From Rhynchopus sp. YZ270_cl-10 (taxonomy: Eukaryota; Euglenozoa; Diplonemea; Diplonemida; Diplonemidae): a DNA stretch of 64,000 nt. How positions within the stretch are numbered: position 1 is the first letter of the stretch; each line of letters starts with the position of its first letter. Below, piece after piece: positions 37,702-49,066 of the stretch. The position numbers were made by a program, and so were the translations under genes. A model generated the notes under the pieces. That model was not told where the DNA came from and searched no databases. It saw only the letters and a list, made by a program, of their open reading frames with translations. The stretch covers positions 110,297 through 174,296 of the forward strand of contig CAXIVB010000021.1 in the NCBI GenBank assembly GCA_964035575.1. Reading direction: 5' to 3'.

Positions 37702-37838
37702 TCCTTTTTGATTGCTTTCAAATTTCGGAGCTGTTTTTTGATATTTTCGCATTTCTGAATTTTCAATTTGGCAAAGTTTTGTGACAAGAAATCTCTGAGA
37801 AGAAGGAAATCTAAAAATATTTTGGAATGAATAAAAAG

Positions 37839-37910
37839 TACTCGCGGCGGGGATCGAACCCGCAACCTCCGGCGTCGGGAACCGACGCGCTTCCATTGCG
37901 CCACGCGAGC
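37839..37910 (-). tRNA. tRNA-Arg-CCG: tRNA-Arg (CCG), unit 2
   Basis: Copy of 11455-11526; C33 kept. Confidence 0.92.
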
Positions 37911-38407
37911 TTATCTTGTTTCCCAAGATCTCAGATTATGGAGAAGGTTTGGCAGTGTCTAAAAAAGTTCAAAAAGTGATAAAACAGCCAGTGTCCCTTG
38001 GTGCATGACTGGTTGTACTGTGGTGGACCCGTGCACTTTCCATACAGTCCTATGCCAGAAAACCCACACACAATGGGTTTGTGGGTTTTCTACATCCACT
38101 GTACCTGTGCATAAGATAACCCATCGTGAAACTCCCTTGTGCACCCGACATACCACCCCTGGCCATATTGGTCAGGCATATTAGTAAGGGTACCTGGTCA
38201 GATCTGACCAGGCACCTGGTCACAGTGACTGGGCACAGTAGGAACCACAGCTGAAATGGGTGGGGGCTTAAAGCCGTGTTCCAGCATGTGGTTCCTCTTT
38301 AGGTCCCAGCATGTAGTACACCCGACATACCACAGCCCAGGCCATATTGGTAAGGCATATTAGTAGGGGCACCTGGTCACAGTGACTAGGTAGGTGCACA
38401 GAGTGGT

Positions 38408-38683
38408 TCCTAATCGGGCGCACAGGGGGATATTCCTAATCGGGCGCACAGGGGGGTAAGCTAATCGGGCGCACAGGGGGGTTCCTAATCGGGCGCACAG
38501 GGGGGTAAGCTAATCGGGCGCACAGGGGGGTTCCTAATCGGGCGCACAGGGGGGTAAGCTTATCGGGCGCACAGGGGGATATTCCTAATCGGGCGCACAG
38601 GGGGGTAAAGCTAACCGGGCGCACAGGGGGGTCCCTAATCGGGCGCACAGGGGGGTTCCTAATCGGGCGCACAGAGGGGTTGG
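38408..38683. repeat. GC-rich minisatellite (unit 2)
   Basis: Copy of 12024-12299 with the same order of unit variants. Confidence 0.95.
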
Positions 38684-39031
38684 CCCGCAAACGTGATGTC
38701 TCTGACCAGCGCACCGGCCATACTGATGTGCATGTTTATTTACTGGGAATTTTGTGAAGAAATAAACATGTAAGTCAGGTTGGGTTTATGAACATGTTGT
38801 AGTCCCAATTTTTTTTGCAATTGTGATGGAAGTTGTGACCGAACTGACTTACTCGCAAACTATGTCGAGCAAAAACCCGTATCATCAGACAAGAAATTTT
38901 TTTCTCTACTAATAATCCTTACGCAAGAAAGAGTACATATCATTTCCACTTTTTCGTTTTGAACGAGTTTGTGACCGACCTGAAACTGTCCGAAACATAT
39001 TGTTTTGCTTTTGCCAAACGCAAAAAGAGAG

Positions 39032-39102
39032 TGCGTAATCCGGGAATCGAACCCGGGCCGACCCCGTGGCGGGGGGCCATTCTACCACTAGACCAATTAC
39101 GC
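39032..39102 (-). tRNA. tRNA-Gly-GCC: tRNA-Gly (GCC), unit 2
   Basis: Copy of 12648-12718; C33 kept. Confidence 0.94.
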
Positions 39103-39218
39103 TACGATATTAGTCGAAATTGTGCTCGAGTTGCCGCTCGTTGCATGTTTGAAAAATATTTCACAATATCCCAGGAAATAAAACCCTTTCTGAGATCCCA
39201 ATAAGTGGGAATATTCAA

Positions 39219-39290
39219 GCGGTTATGGTTTAGTGGTTAGAACACCCGTTTGTGGCACGGGAGACCCGAGTTCAATTCTCGGTAACCGCT
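39219..39290 (+). tRNA. tRNA-His-GTG: tRNA-His (GTG), unit 2
   Basis: Copy of 12835-12906. Confidence 0.95.
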
Positions 39291-39377
39291 TTTTTAGCTG
39301 TGCAATCAACCATTTTCATTTTTTCCAACTCCAAAAATATGCAGGCCACATAAAAAATACTATTGCCTAAAGACATG

Positions 39378-39449
39378 GACCGTGTGGCTCAATGGAAGAG
39401 CGCCTGACCACGGATCAGGCGGTTGCAGGTTCGAGTCCTGCCACGGTTG
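39378..39449 (+). tRNA. tRNA-Arg-ACG: tRNA-Arg (ACG), unit 2
   Basis: Copy of 12994-13065; C33 kept. Confidence 0.95.
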
Positions 39450-39538
39450 CTTCTTTTTTTGGGCAATTTGAACAATTTCAAATTTTTTTTATTTTGAAAT
39501 TGCCCCCCACAAAGAAAACACTTTGCATGAAAGTAACA

Positions 39539-39610
39539 GCACTTATGGTATAACGGTTAGTATTCTCGCCTTCCAAGCGAGCGGCCCGGGTTCGACTCCC
39601 GGTAAGTGCA
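39539..39610 (+). tRNA. tRNA-Gly-TCC: tRNA-Gly (TCC), unit 2
   Basis: Copy of 13155-13226. Confidence 0.95.
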
Positions 39611-39880
39611 GTTCTTTTTTTTAGGAGGAAGTAAAATTTTCATGTTCAGAAAAAAATTCTGAAATGTCAGCTTTTCAAAGAATTTCCAGTTTTCAAGTTT
39701 TTCCCAAGATTTTTTAAGGTTCTTCTGGATGGGTTGACTGCCAAAAAATCCAAAATTCCTGGGAGACCCCTTCCCACTGGACCCAAATTTGTATCTGTTG
39801 TTCCACTGTGATTTCACTTGACACCAACCTCACTTTTTTGTGTTTTCAAAAAAGTTCAAAAAAACAATGTTCAAAAAGTT

Positions 39881-39953
39881 AACCCCGTGCGGGACTCGAA
39901 CCCGCAACCTTTGGATTCGAAGTCCAACGCGCTATCCATTGCGCCAACGGGGC
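39881..39953 (-). tRNA. tRNA-Arg-TCG: tRNA-Arg (TCG), unit 2
   Basis: Copy of 13497-13569. Confidence 0.95.
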
Positions 39954-40015
39954 CTGATTTGATTTTCATCAGAAAAGAAACGAAACAATGAGTGGGAGCC
40001 CTGTACAAAAAAGAA

Positions 40016-40087
40016 TTCCCCGGCCGGGAATTGAACCCGGGTCTTCCGCGTGACAGGCGGAAATACTGACCTCTATACTACCGAGGA
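40016..40087 (-). tRNA. tRNA-Asp-GTC: tRNA-Asp (GTC) copy 2, unit 2
   Basis: Copy of 13632-13703. Confidence 0.96.
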
Positions 40088-40185
40088 TACAATCTTCACT
40101 CTGATTTATTTTCGCGCATCAAAATGGTCTAAAATGAGCACAGAAACGACGAAAATGCACGAAAATTTGTGAACAAAAAATGAAT

Positions 40186-40267
40186 CGCAGTCGGCAGGAC
40201 TTGAACCTGCGCGGGCAGAGCCCAATGGATTTCTAGTCCACCTCCGTAACCACTTGGATACGACTGC
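40186..40267 (-). tRNA. tRNA-Ser-AGA: tRNA-Ser (AGA), unit 2
   Basis: Copy of 13802-13883. Confidence 0.95.
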
Positions 40268-40344
40268 TGTAATTCTCACCGTTCTTTGTTTTTAGGCAGT
40301 CATCTGTTTGAAGAATATAACCTGGAACACGAAAATGAAAAAAA

Positions 40345-40428
40345 TCCTCTCGGCCGGAATCGAACCAGCGACCGCTCGATAACCGAGTATTCTACAGTCG
40401 AGCGCTCTACCAATTGAGCTACGAGAGG
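40345..40428 (-). tRNA. tRNA-Tyr-GTA: tRNA-Tyr (GTA) with 11-nt intron, unit 2
   Basis: Copy of 13961-14044; intron unchanged. Confidence 0.94.
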
Positions 40429-40552
40429 TTCTACAACTGTCATTGTTTTCACAGAAGCCCATAAAATTATTTGGCTCAAAAAAATTTTTTTGCCACACAA
40501 ACCTGTAGAAATTTGCACCCCATGTATTTCTTAATGATACGATAATATCAAG

Positions 40553-40625
40553 GCGAGGTTGGCGCAGTCGGGAGCGCGTAGGTCCCATAATCCTAAGGTC
40601 GTCAGTTCGATCCTGGCACCTCGCA
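40553..40625 (+). tRNA. tRNA-Met-CAT: Elongator tRNA-Met (CAT), unit 2
   Basis: Copy of 14169-14241; C33 kept. Confidence 0.94.
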
Positions 40626-40710
40626 CTTTTTTGTGTGTCTTTTTCCTTTGTGTGGGATTTTCAGCAAAATTTCCACCTTCATGCTAAACGCATTGAAGCC
40701 CTAAATCATG

Positions 40711-40781
40711 GGCCCTATGGTGTAGCGGTAGCACTATGGATTCCAAATCCATCAACGGCGGTTCGATTCCGTCTAGGGTCA
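40711..40781 (+). tRNA. tRNA-Trp-CCA: tRNA-Trp (CCA), unit 2
   Basis: Copy of 14327-14397. Confidence 0.95.
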
Positions 40782-40863
40782 TTTCTTTTTTTACACACTT
40801 TCCTTTCTGTGTTGTCTTGAAAAACTTCTTCGCAGGAGAAACAGCAAAAGCATCTTAATCAGC

Positions 40864-40935
40864 GGCGATTTAGCTCAGTGGCAGAGCATTGGTCTTGTAA
40901 ACCAAGGGTCGGGGGTTCGATCCCCCCAGTTGCCT
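40864..40935 (+). tRNA. tRNA-Thr-TGT: tRNA-Thr (TGT), unit 2
   Basis: Copy of 14480-14551. Confidence 0.95.
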
Positions 40936-41088
40936 TTCTATTTTTTGGTGATGTGATGTGATGCGGTTGTGCTGAAGAAGCAGCAACTGAGCACTGGATG
41001 TGACAGGCAGGAACGCAGAAGGGAGATGGCCTGGCCGCTATACTCCAGTACAGGCCCGAGCGAGTGCTCACAGAATGGGCTCCAAAAA

Positions 41089-41414
41089 CCAGCACAGAAT
41101 GGAATGGCTGGAGACTTATAGGCTTACTGTAAGGATTTGTTAGGAGTGGAAAAAAAAACTCCTGACCCGGGTATTGAATTTTCAGATCATTTTCTCAGTC
41201 ACAATGCAAGCACAGAATGGAAACGAAAAACCAGCACAGAATGGAATGGCTGGAGTCTTATAGCCGTGTTCCATTCTGTGCTTGGTTTTGGTTTCCATTC
41301 TGTGCTTGCATTGTGACTGAGAAAATGATCCGAAAATTCAATAGCCGGGTCAGGAGTTTTTCCATCTGAATTATGGATTGCTAAGGATTTCCCAGCCATT
41401 CCATTCTGTGCTGG
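41089..41414. repeat. Foldback element (unit 2)
   Basis: Copy of 14705-15030. Confidence 0.8.
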
Positions 41415-41753
41415 ATTCCACCACTCTGTACTGGTGAGTCGCCAAGAAGCGGCAGCTGAGCACACTGGACATGCCCAGAAAGGAGATAAGTTGTGGGGCT
41501 GAAACGTGCTATCCCCAGCAAAAGGGTCTGGCACTTTTCGCGAGTGGAAGCAGTTCACACCTGGTTGAACGCAAAACCTACACCGGTCGGTGGGAGTCCT
41601 GTGTTGGTTCGGAAAACACATATTTTCACCCAAATTCCACTCTCAACTTGCCAACGAAACAGAACTGAGATCAAGTGGAGGAAATATTTTTTGGTTTTCA
41701 TTTGCCTCAAAATCTCAGAAACCTGCAAAATCGTGAACATTCAAAAAGAAAAG

Positions 41754-41826
41754 CACCTCCCGCGGGGCTCGAACCCGCGACCACAAGGTTAAGGGCCTTG
41801 CGCTCTACCGACTGAGCTAGGGAGGC
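41754..41826 (-). tRNA. tRNA-Lys-CTT: tRNA-Lys (CTT) copy 2, unit 2
   Basis: Copy of 15370-15442; C33 kept. Confidence 0.95.
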
Positions 41827-41932
41827 TCACATTCATTTAAACCAAAGAATCATTGTGGGGTGGTCATGCAGAAAAGTCTCTTGTCCTAAATTTGACCACC
41901 CCAGAGAAAAGGAAAGAAGGTAAAACTATTAG

Positions 41933-42005
41933 GCCCGTGTAGCCCAATGGATAAGGCGTTCGCTTCCTAAGCGAAAGATTGTGGGTTCGATCCCCACCAT
42001 GGGTA
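41933..42005 (+). tRNA. tRNA-Arg-CCT: tRNA-Arg (CCT), unit 2
   Basis: Copy of 15549-15621. Confidence 0.95.
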
Positions 42006-42219
42006 TTCTCTTTTTCACTGGGAAGTGAAAATATGGAAAATGATTTTTCAAGATTCTCTCACCATCTTGGGATTTTGGTGACAACAAAGATATGGCAAAA
42101 TACTTTCACAAAAATGCACTTTTCCAAACTTCTTCATCTTGGGATTTTGGTGGTCGAAAAGATGTGGAAATAATTTTTCTAAACAATTCCCAAGCAAGAA
42201 ACTACCTAAATAAAAAGAG

Positions 42220-42291
42220 GGGCTCAGCAGGGAATCGAACCCTGGACCTCTCGCACCCGAAGCGAGAATCATGCCACTAGACCACTAAGCC
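42220..42291 (-). tRNA. tRNA-Pro-CGG: tRNA-Pro (CGG), unit 2
   Basis: Copy of 15836-15907. Confidence 0.96.
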
Positions 42292-42385
42292 ACTGATTAT
42301 TTTCTTCATCCAGATTTACATGATGGCGTTAATATTCAAAAGTCAGAAATTCTTCTCTCCAAAACTTGGTCTAAAAAAAGGTATT

Positions 42386-42457
42386 TTCCGCTGCGGGGAA
42401 TTGAACCCCGGTCTGCCGGGTGAGAGCCGGCTGTTCTAACCACTATACTACAGCGGA
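42386..42457 (-). tRNA. tRNA-Glu-CTC: tRNA-Glu (CTC), unit 2
   Basis: Copy of 16002-16073. Confidence 0.95.
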
Positions 42458-42547
42458 TCTGATAGTAGGCAAAACTATTATCTGCATGGGGACATCTTTT
42501 CGATCGTTGCATTGAACGAAAATGTGAAGGAAAGTTCAAAAAGAAAT

Positions 42548-42620
42548 TACAGCTAGTCGGGATTGAACCGACGATCTCTCGCGTGTGAGGCGAGCGTCCT
42601 AACCACTAGACGATAGCTGC
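42548..42620 (-). tRNA. tRNA-Val-CAC: tRNA-Val (CAC), unit 2
   Basis: Copy of 16164-16236. Confidence 0.95.
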
Positions 42621-42684
42621 TACAATAATGACCGGAACTGTTTTCCACAAGAGGTGGGTTTTCTGCGGAAAAATGGTAATAACG

Positions 42685-42766
42685 TGACGAGAGTGGGGTT
42701 TGAACCCACGCCTCCGAAGAGACCAGGGCCTAAACCTGGCGCCTTAGACCGCTCGGCCATCTCGCC
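42685..42766 (-). tRNA. tRNA-Leu-TAG: tRNA-Leu (TAG), unit 2
   Basis: Copy of 16301-16382. Confidence 0.96.
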
Positions 42767-42825
42767 TTCCCAGTTTTTTATGACTTTTGCAAAGAACAGA
42801 AAATGGTTTGAGAAGGGAAAAAAGT

Positions 42826-42898
42826 CTCCTCCTGTTGGGTTCGAACCAACGACCTGCAGGTTAACAGCCTGACGCGCTACCGACTGCGCCAAGGAGGA
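42826..42898 (-). tRNA. tRNA-Asn-GTT: tRNA-Asn (GTT) copy 2, unit 2
   Basis: Copy of 16442-16514. Confidence 0.96.
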
Positions 42899-42987
42899 CC
42901 TGACAAGTGTGCTTTTTGTGTTTTGCACAATCTTGAAAACAAAACAAAAGGGATAGATTGAAAATGAAAATGAAAAAGAATAACAAG

Positions 42988-43069
42988 TGACGAGAGTGGG
43001 GTTTGAACCCACGCCCCCGAAGGGACCAGGGCCTTAACCTGGCGCCTTAGACCACTCGGCCATCTCGCC
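42988..43069 (-). tRNA. tRNA-Leu-AAG: tRNA-Leu (AAG), unit 2
   Basis: Copy of 16604-16685. Confidence 0.96.
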
Positions 43070-43162
43070 TTCAATAAAAGCCAACAAGAATATGGAAGTG
43101 GGAATGTGTTTCAACCAGTCATAGAGGAGAATAACAAGGGACGAAACGGAGAAAAAGGAAAG

Positions 43163-43234
43163 TTCTCCTACGCGGATTCGAACCGCGGTCGCGAGATTCA
43201 GAGTCTCGAGTGCTAACCACTACACCATAGGAGA
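43163..43234 (-). tRNA. tRNA-Gln-CTG: tRNA-Gln (CTG), unit 2
   Basis: Copy of 16779-16850. Confidence 0.95.
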
Positions 43235-43325
43235 TACAATTCTGTCGCTTCCTTCTTTTTCTTTGGTACCAAAAAGAATCGAGATCTGGAAATATCACAA
43301 CAGTGTTTCCAAGCCAAAAAATGTT

Positions 43326-43398
43326 TGGAGATTGAGGGTATCGATCCCTCTACCTCTCGCATGCTGAGCGAGCGCTCTACCATTTGAGCTAAACCCCC
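43326..43398 (-). tRNA. tRNA-Ala-AGC: tRNA-Ala (AGC), unit 2
   Basis: Copy of 16942-17014; C33 and the ATCGATA T loop kept. Confidence 0.92.
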
Positions 43399-43499
43399 TT
43401 ACATTTCTTAAACGAATCTTTACAAGGTGGGGATGGAATTCAAAACCAAAAAGGGAGAAGTAACACTCAAGAGAAAATCTGGTCTTGAAACAAAAAGAG

Positions 43500-43571
43500 A
43501 GGGCACACCCGGGTTCGAACCAGGGACCGTTCGGACTGCAGCCGAATGCTCTACCACTGAGCTATATACCC
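43500..43571 (-). tRNA. tRNA-Cys-GCA: tRNA-Cys (GCA), unit 2
   Basis: Copy of 17116-17187. Confidence 0.95.
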
Positions 43572-43654
43572 TTCAATAATCATGCTTTGCGCTGAATACT
43601 ATCAGTTCACTTTTCGACCAACTTCTGTGTGTTACACCACAAATAAGGAAAAAA

Positions 43655-43773
43655 GGATTCAAGCACCCGGACTTCCCAGCTGGTCACCCACGCCAGTACT
43701 ATCCAGGCCTGCTGGTGCTTAACTTCTCAAATCAGGCGGGATGAGGTGTATTCACCAGAGTATGGCCGAATCC
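43655..43773 (-). rRNA. 5S rRNA: 5S ribosomal RNA (copy 3, unit 2)
   Basis: Copy of 17271-17389. Confidence 0.97.
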
Positions 43774-44327
43774 AATAATGGGTCTGGGTGGAAAACCTTT
43801 GAAGAGCTTTATATTTCTGAGCTTGTTTTTGCTTCACTTGTGCAAAAGGTCTTGGGTGTTGCATGGTACAGGAAACTTTATTTGTCTCCCCTGTTCCGCT
43901 GCACTCTGCATTAGGTCATTTCACCTAAAATAAGGCCAGTTTGCGATCTTCTTGGAGTATCTTGGTGTCCAGTACAGTGTTTCTGGCATTGTGGACTTGC
44001 ATGTTGTACAGGGCAACTGCCTGGGAATTAGTCCCACTTCTTGCAACAGTTTAGCTATTTCGGCATCCCCAGCGCGCATGATATTAAGCACAGGAGAATT
44101 TTTGGCTGCAGGTGCGCACGTCCCTTCTGGGGAGTATGGATGCCTCTTCCTCAGTTTTTGTTGTGCATTTTTGCACCTTTGCGCTCATCTCCATCTCACC
44201 AAAGGTGAAATTATGAATGCTGTCATGCAGCATTCACATTCCAGCATGCTCCTGTAGGCTGAAGCACCGTCGGTGGTGTAGTCTCCCCTCATTTCTGCTC
44301 TCTGGATAGTGCAACAAACACAGGGAT

Positions 44328-44367
44328 ACAAGACAGGGTTGTCTTGTTGGAGGTGGGTCAGGGTCTG
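44328..44367 (-). promoter_or_regulatory. Orphan Pol III-type upstream element (unit 2)
   Basis: Copy of 17944-17983. Confidence 0.6.
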
Positions 44368-44409
44368 GATGTCCGAAAACCACACACCAACACGGAAGAA
44401 AAGCAAAAA

Positions 44410-44528
44410 GGATTCAAGCACCCGGACTTCCCAGCTGGTCACCCACGCCAGTACTATCCAGGCCTGCTGGTGCTTAACTTCTCAAATCAGGCGGGATGAG
44501 GTGTATTCACCAGAGTATGGCCGAATCC
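44410..44528 (-). rRNA. 5S rRNA: 5S ribosomal RNA (copy 4, unit 2)
   Basis: Copy of 18026-18144. Confidence 0.97.
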
Positions 44529-44813
44529 AATACTGAGTCAGGTTCGAAAACCTTTGAAGAGCTTTTTATTTCTGACCTTGTTTTTGCTTCGGTTGTGAAA
44601 ACCGGTTTGTGGGTCAGCAGGTTTAACAAGTTTGGCCAGTCCTTAGCACAACACTTAGTGCGCTGCACTACTGCATCGGAGCAGGTGCCTGTGTGCTCAC
44701 AGGTCACCACTCAGTGGTCGATCCCTCTAGACCAGTGTGCTGGGTTTACTGGGTTTACTGGGTAACATGATGGTTTGTGTGATCACGTTTGTTTTGGTTT
44801 GTTTGTTTAAAAA

Positions 44814-44972
44814 GGCGGGTTTGTGCAAAGCACAGCACCGCCGCTGTCAAAAATTTCACTGTGCAAGCCAGCCGAAGCTAGTGCCACCAGTATCCCCTGC
44901 GCAGTGCAATGCAAGGGCCACTGGTGTGTCGACGCCCTTGTTGATCAGGTCAGACACCAGTAAGGTATGTAA
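44814..44972 (-). ncRNA. U1: U1 snRNA (unit 2)
   Basis: Copy of 18430-18588. Confidence 0.93.
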
Positions 44973-45051
44973 CCTCTAGCTGAGTTTAACAACATGCGAA
45001 ACTCCAACACCTTCAGGGAAGCGTAGTGGTTGTCAAGACTTAAAAACAGAT

Positions 45052-45161
45052 GAGACACAAAGGCCCCTTCAAAAATTATGCTTTCACTTAGTGGCTCTTA
45101 CCCACGGTCATCTTTAGTAAAAGGCGAAAGATGAGTTCGATATGGGCAAGAACCGTGATAT
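45052..45161 (-). ncRNA. U5: U5 snRNA (unit 2)
   Basis: Copy of 18668-18777. Confidence 0.93.
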
Positions 45162-45683
45162 GGCTCTGTTTTGTTCTATTGCTGTATGCACTTTGCTACA
45201 CATGGAAGCATGTTGAGAGCGAGGATAGTGTGGTAACTTCTTGATTGATCAAGATGTCCTTGAAGGTGAAAAAAGTAATGTGAAGCCTTTTTTGAGGTTT
45301 TTCTTAAAAACAAGCTGTAAGTGGAAGGGCTGTGCCTGGTACTCTTCCCTGCGCCATACAGGGGAGAGACAAAACAATACAAGAAGTATGTGACAATCAT
45401 CGCAAGTGCTCATGCTGCACATGCCCAACCTATGTCATCATCCAGCTTTGGTCTTGTGCCGAAGAAAACAATCTTCAACACGAATGCACTCAAAAACAGA
45501 TCCTGTGTAGAGTACAGTCTTGCCCTTGTTTGTTCCACCTATCGGCTGCACAGATGTCTACAGGGAGGCACATTGGTGGTGGTAGTTCTGGTGTGTTAGC
45601 TTTACGTGGTGTCTTTATGTTACCACCCCAACACGCTTCCCTGTTGACATAGCTTTGTGACACGACTGGGAGAAAAGGAGGTA

Positions 45684-45827
45684 TTCTTGCGCTCGGGATA
45701 ATTCCATAAGCAATGACCAAATAGGGACGCTGTGGAGAGATTGCTGGTTGAAAACTACCCAATTCCCGCCATGGGCCGCTTCGGCGTTGCCACATTGGCA
45801 ATTTGTGTAGCTGCTTCGGCGGCCTTG
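45684..45827 (+). ncRNA. U4: U4 snRNA (unit 2)
   Basis: Copy of 19300-19443. Confidence 0.93.
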
Positions 45828-45974
45828 TTTTTACTACGATTGATCATCACCTTCGCTCACTTCCCTGTGACATGGGTGTGTAATCTGTTTGCCTTGTTGT
45901 TTCCTAGTAATATTGATCATCATCATGCTTCCCTGTACATGGGTGTCGAATTTGGTATGGACTAAAAAGAAGTC

Positions 45975-46161
45975 ATACCTTCTCGGCCTTTTGGCTAAGA
46001 TCAAGTGTATTATCTGTTCTTATCAGCTTAATATCTGATACAGTGCCTTGTGCACTGATGATATTAACGCAATTTCTCATTGGGGTGACGGGTCGCCAGG
46101 GCAACCTGGTCCGTTCACACATGTTGCCCTGGAGCTGCACAACATCCAGGAGTGGCATACC
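45975..46161 (+). ncRNA. U2: U2 snRNA (unit 2)
   Basis: Copy of 19591-19777; GTATTA in the branch-pairing site is the same, so it is not a single-copy error. Confidence 0.95.
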
Positions 46162-46442
46162 CTCTTTTTTAACAAAACAAAAACAAACACACAAAGGCAA
46201 CATATCATACATACCATACATACCATACATACACAGTGGTTACCGGTAAGGGTTATTAAAAACAGAGGTCGGAGCGAGCCTCTCAATGTCAGAGGCTTCA
46301 AAGCATTTCACGAGAAAACTCGCCCCTGTCCTTCTTCATCACTATCACTTGACCGAACACTCCCCACAAGGAAGCCTGTAAAAGGTGATGCTTTTTTAGG
46401 CAACAACACAGACACAGGGGGGGTACTGGGTGGGGTAATATA

Positions 46443-46769
46443 AAAAAGGGTGCTTGCGTTGTGTGCTGGATCGGGACCACCAGTAAACTGGCAGCCCCAC
46501 ATCCAGTTCTAATATTTGAAGTGTGAAATAGAACGCAGTCAGAATTAGTGTTACACGCTAATGTAAGAATAATCATCATGGGTAATATTCTGTACGAACG
46601 TACGGGATTTACATCATATGAAAGTGGTTCCGCCTTGGGCCATATCAGGCCCACAGCAGGACACATCATAAAAATTGTAAAGAATTTTCTGATAAGAAAG
46701 GTCTTTTCAAGTTTTAGCTGTTGCTGAACGAGTTGTTTGGTTTCGAAGTAGCACACTAACTTAGCACCC
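46443..46769 (-). ncRNA. Unidentified structured RNA A2 (unit 2)
   Basis: Copy of 20059-20385. Confidence 0.75.
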
Positions 46770-46894
46770 AAACATAGGGAGAGTATGGGAAAACAAGACA
46801 GGGTTGTCTTGTTGGAGGTGGGTCAGGGTGACACACACACCTGTGCACTTTGTACATGCATCATATGTGTGAATGTTTTTTCTCATGGTGACGT

Positions 46895-47013
46895 AAAAAA
46901 GGCCAGTCTCTTTCGAGGCTGGCCATGTTTGACAAAGTTGTGTGAGAAGAATATAATCTTCATGCTTCCATACCAATGAAGTACAGAAACTGTAGCTTTA
47001 GAAATCGTTGGTT
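46895..47013 (-). ncRNA. SL RNA: Spliced-leader RNA SL-1 (unit 2)
   Basis: Copy of 20511-20629. Confidence 0.93.
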
Positions 47014-47174
47014 GCCCTTTTTCTTACCATTGCTCTAAGCACCAACATGTGCTGGTAAACATGCCACTTGTGGTGAATAATGTGGGTAGGAATGGTCTGG
47101 GCAACGTGGTGGGGTGTATCAACAACACATGTGTATGGTGATGTGGAAACAATGTTCACATGGAAAAATGTAAA

Positions 47175-47491
47175 AAAGAAACGCTTCTCCAGTTCAAGCC
47201 ATTGAGTTGGAAACACCCTCACTCTGCTCTGTGCTGCGATCCTTGAACTGTCCACTGCAGGAGTTATGAGCTGCTCTGTGAGACCAGCCTGGCCCGGTTC
47301 ACCCCATTTCACTCTGATTGTTGCCCTGGTTTACACCAAGGCCGCAAACAGGACAGTAGACTAACACGGACAACACATCAACACAGAAGTTGAAGGTGCC
47401 TTTGGTCCACCTCAAAGAGTGCCCAGTTCTGGAGAAGCTTGCCCCCCCAGAAGCTAGGGGTTTCAGGATGCAGCCAACACATCCCGGCTCA
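47175..47491 (-). ncRNA. 7SL: 7SL (SRP) RNA (unit 2)
   Basis: Copy of 20791-21107. Confidence 0.9.
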
Positions 47492-47637
47492 ATAGATACC
47501 ATATTGTCGGAATACAAGACAGGGTTGTCTAGTTGGAGGTGGGTCAGGTCAAAAACGTGGTTTTGAAGATCCTCACTTCTTGTGTGTGTTTTTTTTTTGC
47601 TTTGCACAAAGACACACAAAGACAATCATGCTAACGT

Positions 47638-47755
47638 AAAAAAGGCCAGTCTCTTTCGAAACCGGCCATGTTTTGACAAAGTTGTGTGAGAAGAGTAATC
47701 TTCATGCTTCCATACCAATGAAGTACAGAAACTGTAGCTTTAGAAATCGTTGGTT
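47638..47755 (-). ncRNA. SL RNA: Spliced-leader RNA SL-2 (unit 2)
   Basis: Copy of 21254-21371. Confidence 0.94.
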
Positions 47756-47973
47756 GCTCTTTTTCTCTACACAGCTTTCGACATGTATATGCTCAGGGAA
47801 GCATGCCAGTAGCATAAAGCATATGGTCGTTTTTTGAAACCAATATTTCAATGGGTCACTGCAGCCTGCCACTTGCCACCTGTGGGTGATGGGTATGTCT
47901 GCACATATGTGTTGGTCTGGGAAGCATGAAGAAGACACCAGTGTAAAAAATACGTGTGATCCGGGGGACAAAA

Positions 47974-48079
47974 AAAAAGTTGATACTTTCTCGATTAATG
48001 CGTGTCATCCTTGCGCAGGGACCATGCTAATCTTCTCTGTATCGATCCAATTTTAACGGATGTCCCATTTCTGGGGTCC
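47974..48079 (-). ncRNA. U6: U6 snRNA (unit 2)
   Basis: Copy of 21590-21695. Confidence 0.97.
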
Positions 48080-48213
48080 AGTAAAAATGCACAAGGTGGT
48101 TGACAAGACAGGGGCCCCTTGTTGGAGTTGGGTCAGGGTCTGAATGTGGTTCTAAACTTCTGCTGTTGTTGTGTGGGTTTTTTTGCTTGTGCACAAGACG
48201 ATCGTGTTAACGT

Positions 48214-48331
48214 AAAAAAGGCCAGTCTCTTTCGAAACTGGCCATGTTTTGACAAAGTTGTGTGAGAAGAATAATCTTCATGCTTCCATACCAATGAAGT
48301 ACAGAAACTGTAGCTTTAGAAATCGTTGGTT
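48214..48331 (-). ncRNA. SL RNA: Spliced-leader RNA SL-3 (unit 2)
   Basis: Copy of 21830-21947. Confidence 0.94.
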
Positions 48332-48632
48332 GCCCTTTTTCTCTACAATGTTCTAAGTGCCAACATGTTCTGGGAATCATGCCATATGTATCATTATTAT
48401 GGTGGGTTTTTTTTCTAACATAGCCGTAGAGTGGCTTATAAACATACCTAAGGATGCCCAATGTGCTCGAAAGTCCAAAAATCTTGGGAATACGGGATAT
48501 TTGGGCTCATTTGAGTCAATTGCGTGGTCGTACAATTTAATCTGAGCATTACACATATCCTAATCACCAAAATATTCGAAGAACATGGGAATCATGTGTG
48601 TTTTTTGGGTTTGCACAAGGTGATGTTAACGT

Positions 48633-48750
48633 AAAAAAGGCCAGTCTCTTTCGAAACTGGCCATGTTTTGACAAAGTTGTGTGAAGAATATAATCTTCAT
48701 GCTTCCATACCAATGAAGTACAGAAACTGTAGCTTTAGAAATCGTTGGTT
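48633..48750 (-). ncRNA. SL RNA: Spliced-leader RNA SL-4 (unit 2)
   Basis: RNA matches 22249-22366, but its upstream flank (CTCTACAATGTTCTAGGTACC, with GGGAAGCCTTC for the PSE region) is not found in unit 1. Confidence 0.94.
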
Positions 48751-49066
48751 GCCCTTTTTCTCTACAATGTTCTAGGTACCCACTTGTTCTGGGAAGCCTT
48801 CTGCCAATGTCTATAATACGGTTGCTTTTTCGTACCTGACATCTTGGTCACTGTGAAGGTTCTACATAAAAATATCCTTAAGTGTGATCCTACAGAAGGA
48901 TATTCGACAGAGTCAACAGTGGCTTCTGAAGGGGAACAAGTGTCACAAATATGGTTTTGCAGGCGATATAAAAATGGGGTGCAGTAAGCACTTGTGTGTT
49001 ATGTCATGTGTGAATCGTGTGTGTTTTTGGGTTTGCTTCTTGTGCACAAGACGATCATGCTAACGT